56,437 bases of DNA, from contig CAIOFO010000073.1 of NCBI GenBank assembly GCA_903857685.1, positions 1-56,437 on the forward strand, read 5' to 3'. This DNA comes from an uncultured Alphaproteobacteria bacterium (GTDB lineage: Bacteria; Pseudomonadota; Alphaproteobacteria; Micropepsales; Micropepsaceae). This document shows, one piece after another, positions 1-7,052 of this stretch (the stretch's first letter is position 1; every line of letters starts with the position of its first letter). A model generated the notes under the pieces. It was not told the DNA's origin, ran no database searches, and was given only the letters and a program-made list of their open reading frames with translations. The translations under genes were made by a program, and so were the position numbers.

Positions 1-288
1 AAAATTGTTCACATTCTTGGTGCTCGCCGAAAAATCGAAAAGGCTAAAAAACTTCCTGTCAACACCTTGATGGTATGCGAAGTGCTTTATCGTTCCGCTC
101 GCGGTAGAGGCATTCAGATGCGCTTCGATCGCAACGACAATGCTTCTTTCAAAATAACTTGCACCGGTCATAAGCAGGACCTTTGCGCTATGAGCTCCAA
201 AGGTTGTAATCGCTGAAAGCTCGCCTGAAGCAGCAACAATTGCTTCTATTTCCTTCAGCTCTTCGTGGACGCGCTCAACCTCGTTCAT
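1..288 (-). CDS. HEPN-like protein, N-terminal part (runs off the window)
   Basis: An open frame starts with ATG at 288-286 and stays open to the window edge, giving 96 residues of the N-terminus. It begins MNEVERVHEELKEIEAIV, a helical start, followed by a helix with the ASYFERSIVVAIEAHL pattern. That S-[YF]-x-E pattern is typical of HEPN-fold proteins of the MAE_28990/RiboL-PSP type, which are helical RNase or RNase-like proteins often encoded beside DUF262 genes. The start lies 12 nt after the DUF262 stop, so the two genes are probably co-transcribed. The catalytic RxxxxH motif, if present, would lie outside the window. Family assignment is from pattern only. Confidence 0.6.
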   Translation of the reverse strand, partial: MNEVERVHEELKEIEAIVAASGELSAITTFGAHSAKVLLMTGASYFERSIVVAIEAHLNASTASGTIKHFAYHQGVDRKFFSLFDFSASTKNVNNF

Positions 289-300
289 CCGCCGTGCCAG

Positions 301-1479
301 CTACGCTGGCGGTCCAAAGATTTTTATTCCAACTGCTAGACGCTCGCTCACGTTCTTCTGCTTGGTCGTGCCTTCCTGCAGGTGCGCTATAAATGTCGGG
401 TCGGCCGCAAGCTCTTTAATTTTCGCGAGACTAAGTGGTGCGATCGCTGCCAAAACCTGGGCATCCCAAATCGGCCGGCAAACTCCGTAAAGGACTGCTT
501 CGAAAAGGGCGATAGAAAACCGACCACTTCCTTCTGAAACAAAGCTACCGAGTGGCAACTCGCTTATGGAATTAAAAAACATTTCCATCAAGGCAGCGAG
601 AAACGCCAATTTGGGACCAACAATTTCCCTTTTTATGGATGCCGACGACAAATCAAGAAATCTGCTCATTGGCGGCAAATATTTATCGTTGCGAACAAGC
701 AACGCGATGCTGCGCAGCAGCAGCTCGACATCTCGCATATAGTCGTCTTCATCTGGCTTTCCGATTGCCCGGCGCCACGCTTCGTTTTTGTTTAAGACAT
801 AGAGAAGGTTATAAAATTGCGATTCATATAGATTGGCTCGCATCTCCTGCGGTCTCAAATTTACCCCGCCGGTGTTTAGCCGATTGTATATTTCACGAAT
901 GGAAGAGTTATCATCTTTGGGTTCATTCTGTTTGATTACAACAATACGTATCGGTTGAAGCTCAAAGCGCCGCTTGAAATCACCGAGACTTTGATAATTC
1001 AGTCCGTGAAGCGGGCTCCGCTGACCATCTTCGCGCTTAGGCAAGTTGATGCGAAAATCCGTAAAAAGGGTTTCGTCCTGGAGCAGTGCTTCTGGAACCT
1101 TCTTATGTTCATTAAAAATCGCCCGGACTTCGGCGCGCTTGTTAACGCGTGGAAAGCGCATTTTTATGAAAAAATAAATTGAGAGTAGCCGCTGCTGCCC
1201 ATCCAGAATTAGCATTCGGTTCCGGTTTTCTTCGAATAAAAATATCTGCGGGACTGGAAGACCGAGCACCAATGATTCTATGAACTTCGAAGCCCTTTTA
1301 ATGTCCCATGTGTAAAACCGCTGGATCGAAGGAATAACAATCGACCCCGATTCAAGGTATGAGGCAATCGTGATTACGTTAAAATCGTTTGGACTTGCAG
1401 TGATGTCATATTCAGTTACTGACAAGCCTTCGTCGTCGTCGGCCACGTCTTCCATAAACGTATTTTCGTTACCTGCCAT
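301..1479 (-). CDS. DUF262 domain protein (ParB/GmrS-type NTPase-nuclease fold)
   Basis: This 392-aa protein has the hallmarks of DUF262: IQRFYTWD near residues 52-59 and the signature DGQQR at 93-97, followed by NRLNTGGVNLRPQEMRANL near 199-217. DUF262 proteins share a ParB/Srx-like fold and occur in defence systems such as the GmrSD modification-dependent restriction enzyme and in stand-alone pairs with HEPN proteins. The DUF1524 HNH half of GmrSD is absent here. The gene starts 13 nt after the restriction endonuclease stop and is followed 12 nt later by the HEPN-like gene, so the three read as one minus-strand operon. Its base composition is clearly more AT-rich than the core genes. A role in phage defence is inferred from family and context. 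Confidence 0.85.
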   Translation of the reverse strand: MAGNENTFMEDVADDDEGLSVTEYDITASPNDFNVITIASYLESGSIVIPSIQRFYTWDIKRASKFIESLVLGLPVPQIFLFEENRNRMLILDGQQRLLSIYFFIKMRFPRVNKRAEVRAIFNEHKKVPEALLQDETLFTDFRINLPKREDGQRSPLHGLNYQSLGDFKRRFELQPIRIVVIKQNEPKDDNSSIREIYNRLNTGGVNLRPQEMRANLYESQFYNLLYVLNKNEAWRRAIGKPDEDDYMRDVELLLRSIALLVRNDKYLPPMSRFLDLSSASIKREIVGPKLAFLAALMEMFFNSISELPLGSFVSEGSGRFSIALFEAVLYGVCRPIWDAQVLAAIAPLSLAKIKELAADPTFIAHLQEGTTKQKNVSERLAVGIKIFGPPA

Positions 1480-1492
1480 TTAAAACCCCGTC

Positions 1493-2341
1493 CTAAACCG
1501 CAAGATCAAGCGGTAAATCAGATATGTCCCGCAGTCTCTTGCCTTGAACCATTATGGCGATCAGCTCTTTTGCATCGTCATTCTGGAGTTCGGCAAGCGT
1601 CTCTTCGAGTTCAGGCAGCGCGAAATGATAGACACAATCAATCTCTCCCGTACCTAATGCAATCGATGCAATGCGGTTAGGTGTGGGTTCTGCCGTAATG
1701 ACCACGATATGTGGCAGACGGCCTTTGCGGTTCTTGACTAAATTAAGACCTTCAGACCGCGCATTTTGAGCGCGGTCGCTGCGGATCGTCCATTTACAGG
1801 AAACGCTAGCGTGCAGGATAGGGTGCGGGCTGTTTGTTGCGCGCAAAACTGCTCGCCTCGCTTCGTGTTCGCTGACAAGAAGTTCCGGATGATTTATTAC
1901 TTCGTCGGTTTCGGGCTGGCGGGCAATCACAATATCGGGCTTAATAAGATAGTCGTTACCGAGCGCCACCGCGACCTCGGTATTTGTCTCGGCAATCTTC
2001 TGGAGAGAAGCAAGATGAAGATATTGCTCAAAGCCAGAAATTGCATAGGCGCCGCGTAAAATATCCCAATGCCCAGGTCTTAAATGACCCAGCTTCAAGA
2101 ACGTTTGGGATAGGAAAGCCGCGCATGCCTCCTCAAATTGCTTGCCAGAGGTCTGTCCCGCTTGCTTTTCCGCCTCTAGTTCTTTGCCTAGGCGCTTAAT
2201 AAGCCCGTTGGCAATTGCAATGCTCGGCTTGCTGTGACTATCGGCGTTAGAAGGAACACCGCCTTGAATTGTTAGGGCTGCCTTGAGCAACGAAGCATGA
2301 AATTCAGCTCTTGCTTCCGCAAAGAGAGATTTACCGCTCAT
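1493..2341 (-). CDS. NgoMIV-family type II restriction endonuclease (predicted GCCGGC)
   Basis: The frame opens at 2473, but the best start is the ATG at 2341, which overlaps the methyltransferase stop as ATGA. This gives 282 aa, close to NgoMIV (about 286 aa). The N-terminus is then MSGKSLFAEARAEF. Visible active-site equivalents are E70, D136 in KPDIVIA and S181-C182-K183, matching NgoMIV E70, D140 and S185-C186-K187. The following RSDR at 187-190 corresponds to NgoMIV's R191/D193/R194 recognition segment. NgoMIV is a tetrameric PD-(D/E)XK enzyme cutting G^CCGGC. The coupled upstream C5-methyltransferase is the expected protecting partner. The catalytic and base-contact residues look intact, so activity is likely. 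Confidence 0.9.
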   Translation of the reverse strand: MSGKSLFAEARAEFHASLLKAALTIQGGVPSNADSHSKPSIAIANGLIKRLGKELEAEKQAGQTSGKQFEEACAAFLSQTFLKLGHLRPGHWDILRGAYAISGFEQYLHLASLQKIAETNTEVAVALGNDYLIKPDIVIARQPETDEVINHPELLVSEHEARRAVLRATNSPHPILHASVSCKWTIRSDRAQNARSEGLNLVKNRKGRLPHIVVITAEPTPNRIASIALGTGEIDCVYHFALPELEETLAELQNDDAKELIAIMVQGKRLRDISDLPLDLAV

Positions 2342-3291
2342 TTTACCACACGGATTTTTCGCCGCACGTTCAGACAAGCTCGAACGCTTTCGGCTACGGC
2401 GCACGCTACCGGCGGCGGAAAGGCGTTTCCTACTTGTCGATATGCGCTGGTTTTGCGGCCTGTGAATTGCCAATCGTCAGGAAACCCCTGGAGGCGCGCG
2501 ACCATGCGCACAGTGAGGCGCGGTCGGCCAATGAAAGAATGCCCCGGTGCCTCGTCAGCGATCCCCATGCCATCAACGCCAAGCTGCGCCCAGGCATTCT
2601 TGGCACGCGATGGCCCTAGATCGGGGCCGCCATGTTTCTTGGACCCACCTACAATCGTGGGCGCAATTTCATCCGCGCGATCTTTCCAAAGGCTGGCACC
2701 TTTCCAGCCTTTTGCCGACATTAAATCGTGAAGGACAGTTCCGACGGTCGCAGGATTGTGCGGCGCGACGGCCGGCCAATCGAAACACTCGGAATAATTC
2801 TTTTTGATTGCTACGATCACAACGCGGGGCCGCAATTGTGGGACGCCAAATTCAGAAGCGTTCAAAAGACGCCAATCAGCTAAGTATCCAAGCTTGCCCA
2901 ATTGGCGCTTGAGTTGCTCGCGATAGTCATCGAAGACTGCTCCAAGAAAACCGCGCACATTTTCAATCATTACTGCGCGGGGACCAATCTCATCTATCAA
3001 GCGAATTGCCGCCGGAAATAAATTGCGCTCATCCAACGCACCTAATTGTTTCCCGGCCACAGAAAATGGTGGGCAAGGCAGCCCGCCTGCGAAGAGATCG
3101 GCCCCTTTATACGGGCGCCCGTCGAACAGCTTGAGGTCGTTTCCAACGACGTTCCATTTCGGACGATTCAACCGCAGTGTCGAACAGCAAGCTGCGTCGT
3201 TATCAACGAGCACAGAATGGCCGAAACCGGCGTTCTCCAGTCCAATTGCCTGCCCCCCAGCGCCTGCACAAACTTCAACGGCTTCGAGCAT
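2338..3291 (-). CDS. DNA (cytosine-5) methyltransferase of the NgoMIV-like system
   Basis: All main C5-methyltransferase motifs are present in order: motif I (EVCAGAGGQAIGLENAGF), motif IV with the catalytic Cys (GGLPCPPFSVAGKQ, about residue 73), motif VI (ENVRG), motif VIII (RPRVVIV), motif IX (RLTVRMVARLQGFPDDW) and motif X (RQVGNAFPPPVA). The frame extends upstream to 3333, but ATG at 3291, preceded by a GGGG tract, puts motif I directly at the N-terminus as is usual. That gives 317 aa. It uses SAM to methylate cytosine, presumably within GCCGGC, and protects DNA from the endonuclease encoded by the overlapping downstream gene. Two inverted repeats lie upstream and may be control sites. 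Confidence 0.92.
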   Translation of the reverse strand: MLEAVEVCAGAGGQAIGLENAGFGHSVLVDNDAACCSTLRLNRPKWNVVGNDLKLFDGRPYKGADLFAGGLPCPPFSVAGKQLGALDERNLFPAAIRLIDEIGPRAVMIENVRGFLGAVFDDYREQLKRQLGKLGYLADWRLLNASEFGVPQLRPRVVIVAIKKNYSECFDWPAVAPHNPATVGTVLHDLMSAKGWKGASLWKDRADEIAPTIVGGSKKHGGPDLGPSRAKNAWAQLGVDGMGIADEAPGHSFIGRPRLTVRMVARLQGFPDDWQFTGRKTSAYRQVGNAFPPPVACAVAESVRACLNVRRKIRVVK

Positions 3292-3376
3292 AAGACCCCA
3301 AGGGTTTGATGGATTTAAGATACAGGAACACAACTGCAGTGGGCCAGAAACGCCCTATCTTGCCTGTCCACCACAA

Positions 3377-3448
3377 AAACGCGAATCGCGTTTCCGCTTT
3401 GTTCATGTTACCAGCGATGGACTAGTACGCAAGAAAAATACTCTTGCG
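3377..3448 (-). promoter_or_regulatory. Two inverted repeats upstream of the methyltransferase (candidate operators)
   Basis: The 326-nt gap between the protease and methyltransferase genes carries a palindrome at 3377-3393 (two 8-nt arms, AAACGCGA and its complement, around one base). It also has an inverted repeat at 3428-3434/3442-3448 (CGCAAGA arms, 7-nt spacer). Both sit 85-160 nt upstream of the methyltransferase start. Restriction-modification promoters are often controlled by the methyltransferase or a C protein, but no C-protein gene is visible here. The operator role is an inference. Confidence 0.3.
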
Positions 3449-3479
3449 CGGCTACCGCCGATTAATGAAACGCTCTCGG

Positions 3480-3584
3480 CTATGCCCGCCTACTAAACGG
3501 ACTTTGGGGAATGTGGACTGGGATTGCGTCGTCGGGCATATCGAAAAAAAGGTGAGCGTGGCACCAACTACAGTTGGGGCACAT
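3480..3584 (-). CDS. Possible small CxxC-containing ORF, 34 aa
   Basis: ATG at 3584 opens a 34-codon frame beginning MCPNCSWCHAHLFFDMPDD and ending with TAG at 3480-3482. The CPNCSWCH cluster resembles a zinc-ribbon half-site. The frame is the same as that of the protease gene, whose stop lies 33 nt upstream of this ATG, so it may be a separated C-terminal extension, a tiny independent gene or chance. No clear ribosome-binding site is seen. Confidence 0.25.
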   Translation of the reverse strand: MCPNCSWCHAHLFFDMPDDAIPVHIPQSPFSRRA

Positions 3585-3617
3585 TCGACCGCTGCCTAGG
3601 CGGATAGCCGTAAACAG

Positions 3618-4436
3618 CTAAACACGCCATCGGGCCAATGCACCCAGCTTCTCAAAAATGCTTTTGGGACCATGGCAAATTACGTGTTCGGGCGTTTCAT
3701 AAAACGCCACGCCCATGAGCCTTGACTCACTAATGAGTTGGTTGCCGCCAGTCTGTGCGGTGGCATAGAAGCGCCACAACCCTCCCCCGCTGGTACCTTT
3801 ATAGCTTCTAGGAAGGCTAAAACCGTCCTCCGGAGACGGTTTGAAGAAAAGCAGATCAAAGCCATCTCTTTCCACAATCTCCGCCACTTTCCCAATATTT
3901 AACAATGCTTCGATTGTTGTTGTTGACCTCGTTTCTGATACTTCCGGGTCATCAATCCATTCGTCTACGGCTCCGCATACCAAATCAAATGCTTCACCAG
4001 ATGGCTCTCCGGCCAAGGCATTTTTATATTGCAATTCCAAGTTCACAATATTTGCGCTAGCTCCAATACTGGACATCAGGTCGGGGGGTAACTGCAAAAA
4101 GGCTATATCTGGACCGGCCCTGCTCCACGGAGGATTTCCCAAAACCACGGGGTAAACATCGGCGCGCTTAATTTTAAGCGCTTGGAATTTGTTGCCCTTT
4201 GAGAAAAGATTTAAACCAATCTCGTCCTGTTTGAGCACAGCTTCGGCAACATGCGCACAGGTCAGAATTCCCTGGTTAGCTCCATATTTAACAAGCGTTC
4301 CGGAACCTCGGCACACAACAGATTCTCGCTCCTGCCGGAGCATTACCACCGTTGCGCGCCCCGCAACGATCTCAGCAATGTTTGTTAATTCCTTTGCCTC
4401 GTCGTGCGCCATAACCGTTATTTTTTCCGATCTCAT
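3618..4436 (-). CDS. Trypsin-like serine peptidase (PA clan)
   Basis: This 272-aa protein shows a chymotrypsin-fold triad: GSGTLV then ILTCAHV with His62, GPDIAFLQL with Asp110, and YKGTSGGGLWRF with Ser216 in a GTSGGG motif. No signal peptide is visible, so it is probably cytoplasmic. Start is uncertain between ATG 4436 and ATG 4412 (MAHDEAKEL). Stand-alone trypsin-like peptidases in defence islands are usually thought to be effectors or to act on a partner protein, but the substrate here is unknown. It precedes the restriction-modification genes on the same strand, with a 326-nt gap, and follows a 67-aa ORF by 5 nt. Base composition is island-like. Confidence 0.75.
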   Translation of the reverse strand: MRSEKITVMAHDEAKELTNIAEIVAGRATVVMLRQERESVVCRGSGTLVKYGANQGILTCAHVAEAVLKQDEIGLNLFSKGNKFQALKIKRADVYPVVLGNPPWSRAGPDIAFLQLPPDLMSSIGASANIVNLELQYKNALAGEPSGEAFDLVCGAVDEWIDDPEVSETRSTTTIEALLNIGKVAEIVERDGFDLLFFKPSPEDGFSLPRSYKGTSGGGLWRFYATAQTGGNQLISESRLMGVAFYETPEHVICHGPKSIFEKLGALARWRV

Positions 4437-4441
4437 GCCTG

Positions 4442-4645
4442 TTACAAGGCTGCTTTGGAGACTTTAGACCCAAAGCTTCTCATTTGATGCCCGACAATAC
4501 TGGTTATTCGCGTCAGGCGTTCCGCGATGGCTACTAGCAGAGAAACTGCGGGCGATCTTTTTGTCAGGGCCTGCGCGTACTGCGCATGTCCCGATTTCCC
4601 GGCCATCTTGAAGCGCCTATCGGCGATCAAAGGGGTATTGGGCAT
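4442..4645 (-). CDS. Small ORF of unknown function, 67 aa, next to the tRNA
   Basis: ATG at 4645 starts a 67-codon frame (MPNTPLIADRRFKMAGKSG...) ending 5 nt before the protease gene. I recognise no domain. The start lies about 47 nt from the tRNA 3' end, the place where a tRNA-targeting integrase would begin, but the peptide has no tyrosine-recombinase motif that I can see. It may be a decayed remnant, a small first gene of the protease transcript, or a non-coding frame. Confidence 0.25.
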   Translation of the reverse strand: MPNTPLIADRRFKMAGKSGHAQYAQALTKRSPAVSLLVAIAERLTRITSIVGHQMRSFGSKVSKAAL

Positions 4646-4658
4646 ATATTGGGCATAT
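4637..4658. repeat. 11-bp tandem repeat (two copies) at the island edge
   Basis: The unit ATTGGGCATAT occurs twice head-to-tail at 4637-4647 and 4648-4658, then continues with ATGC. It lies between the island genes and the 3' end of tRNA-Glu and overlaps the start of the 67-aa ORF. It could be an integrase arm-site remnant, but there is no direct support. Confidence 0.5.
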
Positions 4659-4691
4659 ATGCAGCCGTCTATATTAACTGTTTGAATTGAT

Positions 4692-4766
4692 TGGTGCTCC
4701 CAAGGGGAATTGAACCCCTGTTTCAGCCTTGAGAGGGCCGCGTCCTAACCGCTAGACGATGGGAAC
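4692..4766 (-). tRNA. tRNA-Glu (anticodon CTC)
   Basis: The reverse strand reads a complete 75-nt tRNA with GTTCCCA paired to TGGGAGC in the acceptor stem, an encoded CCA end at 4692-4694, a T-loop of GGTTCAATTCC type, and anticodon CTC within CCCTCTCAAGG. The island genes begin immediately beyond its 3' end, the usual side for insertion of integrative elements. A consensus promoter lies just upstream. Confidence 0.95.
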
Positions 4767-4782
4767 ATGCCGCGGAAAACGG

Positions 4783-4811
4783 CTTATACGGGGGCCGGGA
4801 CCGCCCGGCAA
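4783..4811 (-). promoter_or_regulatory. Sigma-70 type promoter of tRNA-Glu
   Basis: On the minus strand TTGCCG (4811-4806) is separated by exactly 17 nt from TATAAG (4788-4783). Transcription would start near 4776, about 10 nt before the mature tRNA 5' end. The position fits only the tRNA gene. Confidence 0.6.
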
Positions 4812-4905
4812 GTTCCGGTCCCAAAAAGACAAAATCGAAATTCGGGACCGGAACGAGGCGCTTGCGTCCCCGTTGTTTTTGACAGGAACAACAAATGGTT
4901 CTGCC

Positions 4906-5229
4906 ATGACAAGGTTCTTTTTCCATGTGCGCGACAGCAACGATGTCAGCCGGGATACCGAGGGCCAGGAACTGCCCGACCTGGAGGCGGCGCGGCGCGA
5001 GGCGCTGAGCACCAACCGGGAAATGCTGGGCGAGCGGCTGCTGCATGGCGGCTCGCTGGGTCACCGCCAGATCGAAATCGCCAATGAAAAGGGCAAAGTG
5101 CTGGCGGTGCTGAGTTCAAGCGACACGCTTTATCAGGAAGGTCAACTGAGGTCGTTCAGCGACGACGTCACCAAATCGGCGCCCATCGCCGAGGTGAACA
5201 CAATTTCTTCAAAACCCGGGGCACGGTAG
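4906..5229 (+). CDS. DUF6894 family protein
   Basis: This 107-aa protein starts MTRFFFHVRDSNDVSRDTEG and continues with ELPDLEAARREA, the signature of DUF6894, a small family common in alphaproteobacteria with no known function. ATG at 4906 was chosen because the FFFHVRD segment sits at the N-terminus in the family; the frame is open further upstream to 4759, but that part does not resemble the family. The 3' end overlaps the convergent JAMM peptidase gene by 88 nt, an unusually long tail-to-tail overlap. Confidence 0.8.
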   Translation: MTRFFFHVRDSNDVSRDTEGQELPDLEAARREALSTNREMLGERLLHGGSLGHRQIEIANEKGKVLAVLSSSDTLYQEGQLRSFSDDVTKSAPIAEVNTISSKPGAR

Positions 5230-5594
5230 ACAAATCCGGCCAGCCGGCAGCGGACGCCGTCCGTGGCGGCAATCAGCCAGAGGAAATCCACCTCCGCCGC
5301 GCCATCGCGGTCCGATTGCGATGGCGCGGGCTGTCCATCCGGATGGGAATGATAGCAGCCGATCAGGGCATGGCCGCCAGCCCGCGCGGCTTTCAGGGCG
5401 GCGAGATGATCGCCGGGATCGATCTCGAAACGATCCGGCGCCGCCGCGAGGTTGCGCCCCGGATGCAGCGCAACGGCCCGCAGCGCATCACCCTGCCTGG
5501 TGCCTTCGATCAGCCCGCAGCATTCGCGGGGCCAGGCGGCAAGGGCTTCGCGCGCGAACTGATCCTGCAGGGGGACGGGCAAGGCCAGTTTCAC
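5142..5594 (-). CDS. JAMM/MPN-family metallopeptidase (M67)
   Basis: This 150-aa protein has the JAMM zinc site: Glu in PRECCGLIEG and the HSHPDGQPAPSQSD motif (H-x-H, then a downstream S and D). Bacterial stand-alone JAMM proteins remove C-terminal extensions from ubiquitin-like or sulfur-carrier proteins, or act as isopeptidases; the partner is not identifiable here. The start is GTG at 5594, overlapping the preceding membrane-protein stop as GTGA, so the two genes are translationally coupled. The last 88 nt overlap the convergent DUF6894 gene. Confidence 0.85.
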   Translation of the reverse strand: MKLALPVPLQDQFAREALAAWPRECCGLIEGTRQGDALRAVALHPGRNLAAAPDRFEIDPGDHLAALKAARAGGHALIGCYHSHPDGQPAPSQSDRDGAAEVDFLWLIAATDGVRCRLAGFVYRAPGFEEIVFTSAMGADLVTSSLNDLS

Positions 5595-5923
5595 GGCGGC
5601 CCGTCCTTGACCTGCGCCGTCAGCCGGCCGGTGGAGAGGTCCATGACGTCAACCTCGGCGCCGTGCGCGGTCTGGACATGCAGCACAAGCCTGCCGGCGT
5701 CCGTTGCCGCCGAGACGATATGGGCGCCCGGCGCCAGGATCACGCTGGCGGCGGCGCCGGTGACAGCCATTGGCGGGGCATGATGGGCCTGATAAAGCCG
5801 GTATTGCCGCACAAAGCCTGCCGCCACCGCGACCAGGCCCGCGACCAGCAAAACCGAAAGAATGATGACGGCCGCCAGCGCGGCGCGATAAGTTCCACTG
5901 CTTCTGGGATCAGCTTCCGCCAT
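5591..5923 (-). CDS. Small single-pass membrane protein (DUF6476-like)
   Basis: From ATG 5923 the product is 110 aa. A short polar N-terminus is followed by one strong membrane segment (about residues 12-37, AALAAVIILSVLLVAGLVAV) and a soluble C-terminal part with beta-like repeats (VILAPGAHIVSAATDAGRLV, VDVMDLSTGRL). This matches the short alphaproteobacterial DUF6476-type protein encoded beside RluA-family genes. Function is unknown. It couples to the JAMM peptidase gene by GTGA. Its start codon overlaps the divergent pseudouridine synthase start; an alternative ATG at 5941 would overlap more. Confidence 0.65.
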   Translation of the reverse strand: MAEADPRSSGTYRAALAAVIILSVLLVAGLVAVAAGFVRQYRLYQAHHAPPMAVTGAAASVILAPGAHIVSAATDAGRLVLHVQTAHGAEVDVMDLSTGRLTAQVKDGPP

Positions 5924-6944
5924 GCCGGCCACACCCTCCACTTCTGAAACTTATGCCATCACGCCCGAGCAAGCGGGCCAGCGGCTGGATCGCGCCCTGA
6001 CGGCTTTGATGCCGGACCTCAGCCGTTCGCGCCTTCAGGAACTGATCGGCAAGGGCGCGGTTGTGCTGGCCGGGGATCATGGACAAGAAAACGCGGCGAT
6101 AAAAGACCCCAACCGCCGGGTCAAGGCCGGCGAGGCCTATACGGTGGCGATTCCCGCCACGATTTCGGCGCGCCCGCTGGGACAGGATATCCCGCTCAAC
6201 GTGGTCTATGAGGATAAGGAACTGATCGTGATCGAAAAACCCGCCGGGCTGGTGGTGCATCCGGCCGCCGGCAATCCCGACGGCACCCTGGTCAATGCCC
6301 TGATCGCCCATTGCGGCGATGAGCTGATCGGCATTGGCGGCGAGGCGCGACCCGGCATCGTGCACCGCCTCGACAAGGACACATCGGGCCTGCTGGTCGC
6401 CGCCAAGACGGAGCGGGCGATGGCCAGCCTGGCCAAGCAGTTCGCCAATCACACCATCGAGCGGGCCTATCATGCTCTGGTATGGGGCGCGCCGCGCGCG
6501 CGCGAGGGCGTGATCGAAGGCCAGATCGGCCGCAGCCCGTTCGACCGCAAGCGCATGGCGGTACTGCGCGGCGGCGGCAAGCTGGCGCGCACCCGCTACA
6601 AGGTGCTGGAGACGTTCGGCCCGGCGGAGCGGCCTGTCGCCTCCCTGATCGAATGCCGGCTGGAAACCGGCCGCACCCACCAGATCCGCGTGCACCTGAC
6701 CCATCTGGGGCATCCCCTGATCGGCGACCCCCAATATGGCCGCGCCCGCCAGGCGCCGCGCGCCAAGACCCCGGCCGAAGAAACTGCGTTTACACTGGCA
6801 GCGGATTTTCCCCGTCAGGCACTGCACGCTTTTATTCTGGGATTCCAGCACCCTACCCTGCACAAGACCAAACGCTTTGAATCGCCCTGGCCGGCGGATT
6901 TCGCCGCCCTGGCGGCGGCGCTGCGGAACTTGAAAAATCCCTGA
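5922..6944 (+). CDS. rluD: RluA-family 23S rRNA pseudouridine synthase (RluD-like)
   Basis: The 340-aa protein has an N-terminal S4-like RNA-binding region (GQRLDRALTALMPDLSRSRLQELI) and a C-terminal catalytic domain with the RluA signature HRLDKDTSGLL, whose Asp is the nucleophile, plus ETGRTHQIRVHL. It isomerises uridines in 23S rRNA; the C/D specificity follows length and the S4 domain. ATG 5922 is the only credible start near the S4 domain. That ATG overlaps the ATG of the divergent membrane protein by two bases, so both promoters must lie inside the opposing gene or the true start uses another codon downstream. Confidence 0.9.
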   Translation: MPATPSTSETYAITPEQAGQRLDRALTALMPDLSRSRLQELIGKGAVVLAGDHGQENAAIKDPNRRVKAGEAYTVAIPATISARPLGQDIPLNVVYEDKELIVIEKPAGLVVHPAAGNPDGTLVNALIAHCGDELIGIGGEARPGIVHRLDKDTSGLLVAAKTERAMASLAKQFANHTIERAYHALVWGAPRAREGVIEGQIGRSPFDRKRMAVLRGGGKLARTRYKVLETFGPAERPVASLIECRLETGRTHQIRVHLTHLGHPLIGDPQYGRARQAPRAKTPAEETAFTLAADFPRQALHAFILGFQHPTLHKTKRFESPWPADFAALAAALRNLKNP

Positions 6945-7052
6945 ACCCATCCCACTTCCCTAACACGCATCGGGGCGGATTCTGGTCCATAAGGGGCGTT
7001 CGCACGTTAAAGCCAACGCCAGCCACCGTGAGGCGTACATGAGGGGGTTTGA

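Noticed and set aside
639-935. Plus-strand ORFs inside the DUF262, restriction enzyme and methyltransferase genes
   Set aside because: They are shadows in other frames of genes with clear motifs on the minus strand, and their peptides show no family pattern.
3023-3496. Plus-strand 157-aa ORF across the methyltransferase 5' region and the gap
   Set aside because: It overlaps methyltransferase motifs I-IV in antisense and has no recognisable domain or start signal.
4442-4645. Integrase gene in the 67-aa ORF next to tRNA-Glu
   Set aside because: Position fits, but no R-H-R-Y motifs or family similarity could be seen, so it is listed only as an unknown ORF.
5910-6950. Long minus-strand ORF across the rluD-like gene, and similar long antisense ORFs opposite hpnN, dxs, shc, acrB and others
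   Set aside because: GC-rich codon bias leaves long open frames on the opposite strand. The peptides are low-complexity (His, Gln, Gly, Arg rich) and the real genes have full motifs.
6945-7052. Sigma-32-type promoter before rpoH
   Set aside because: No pair of boxes with correct spacing was found.
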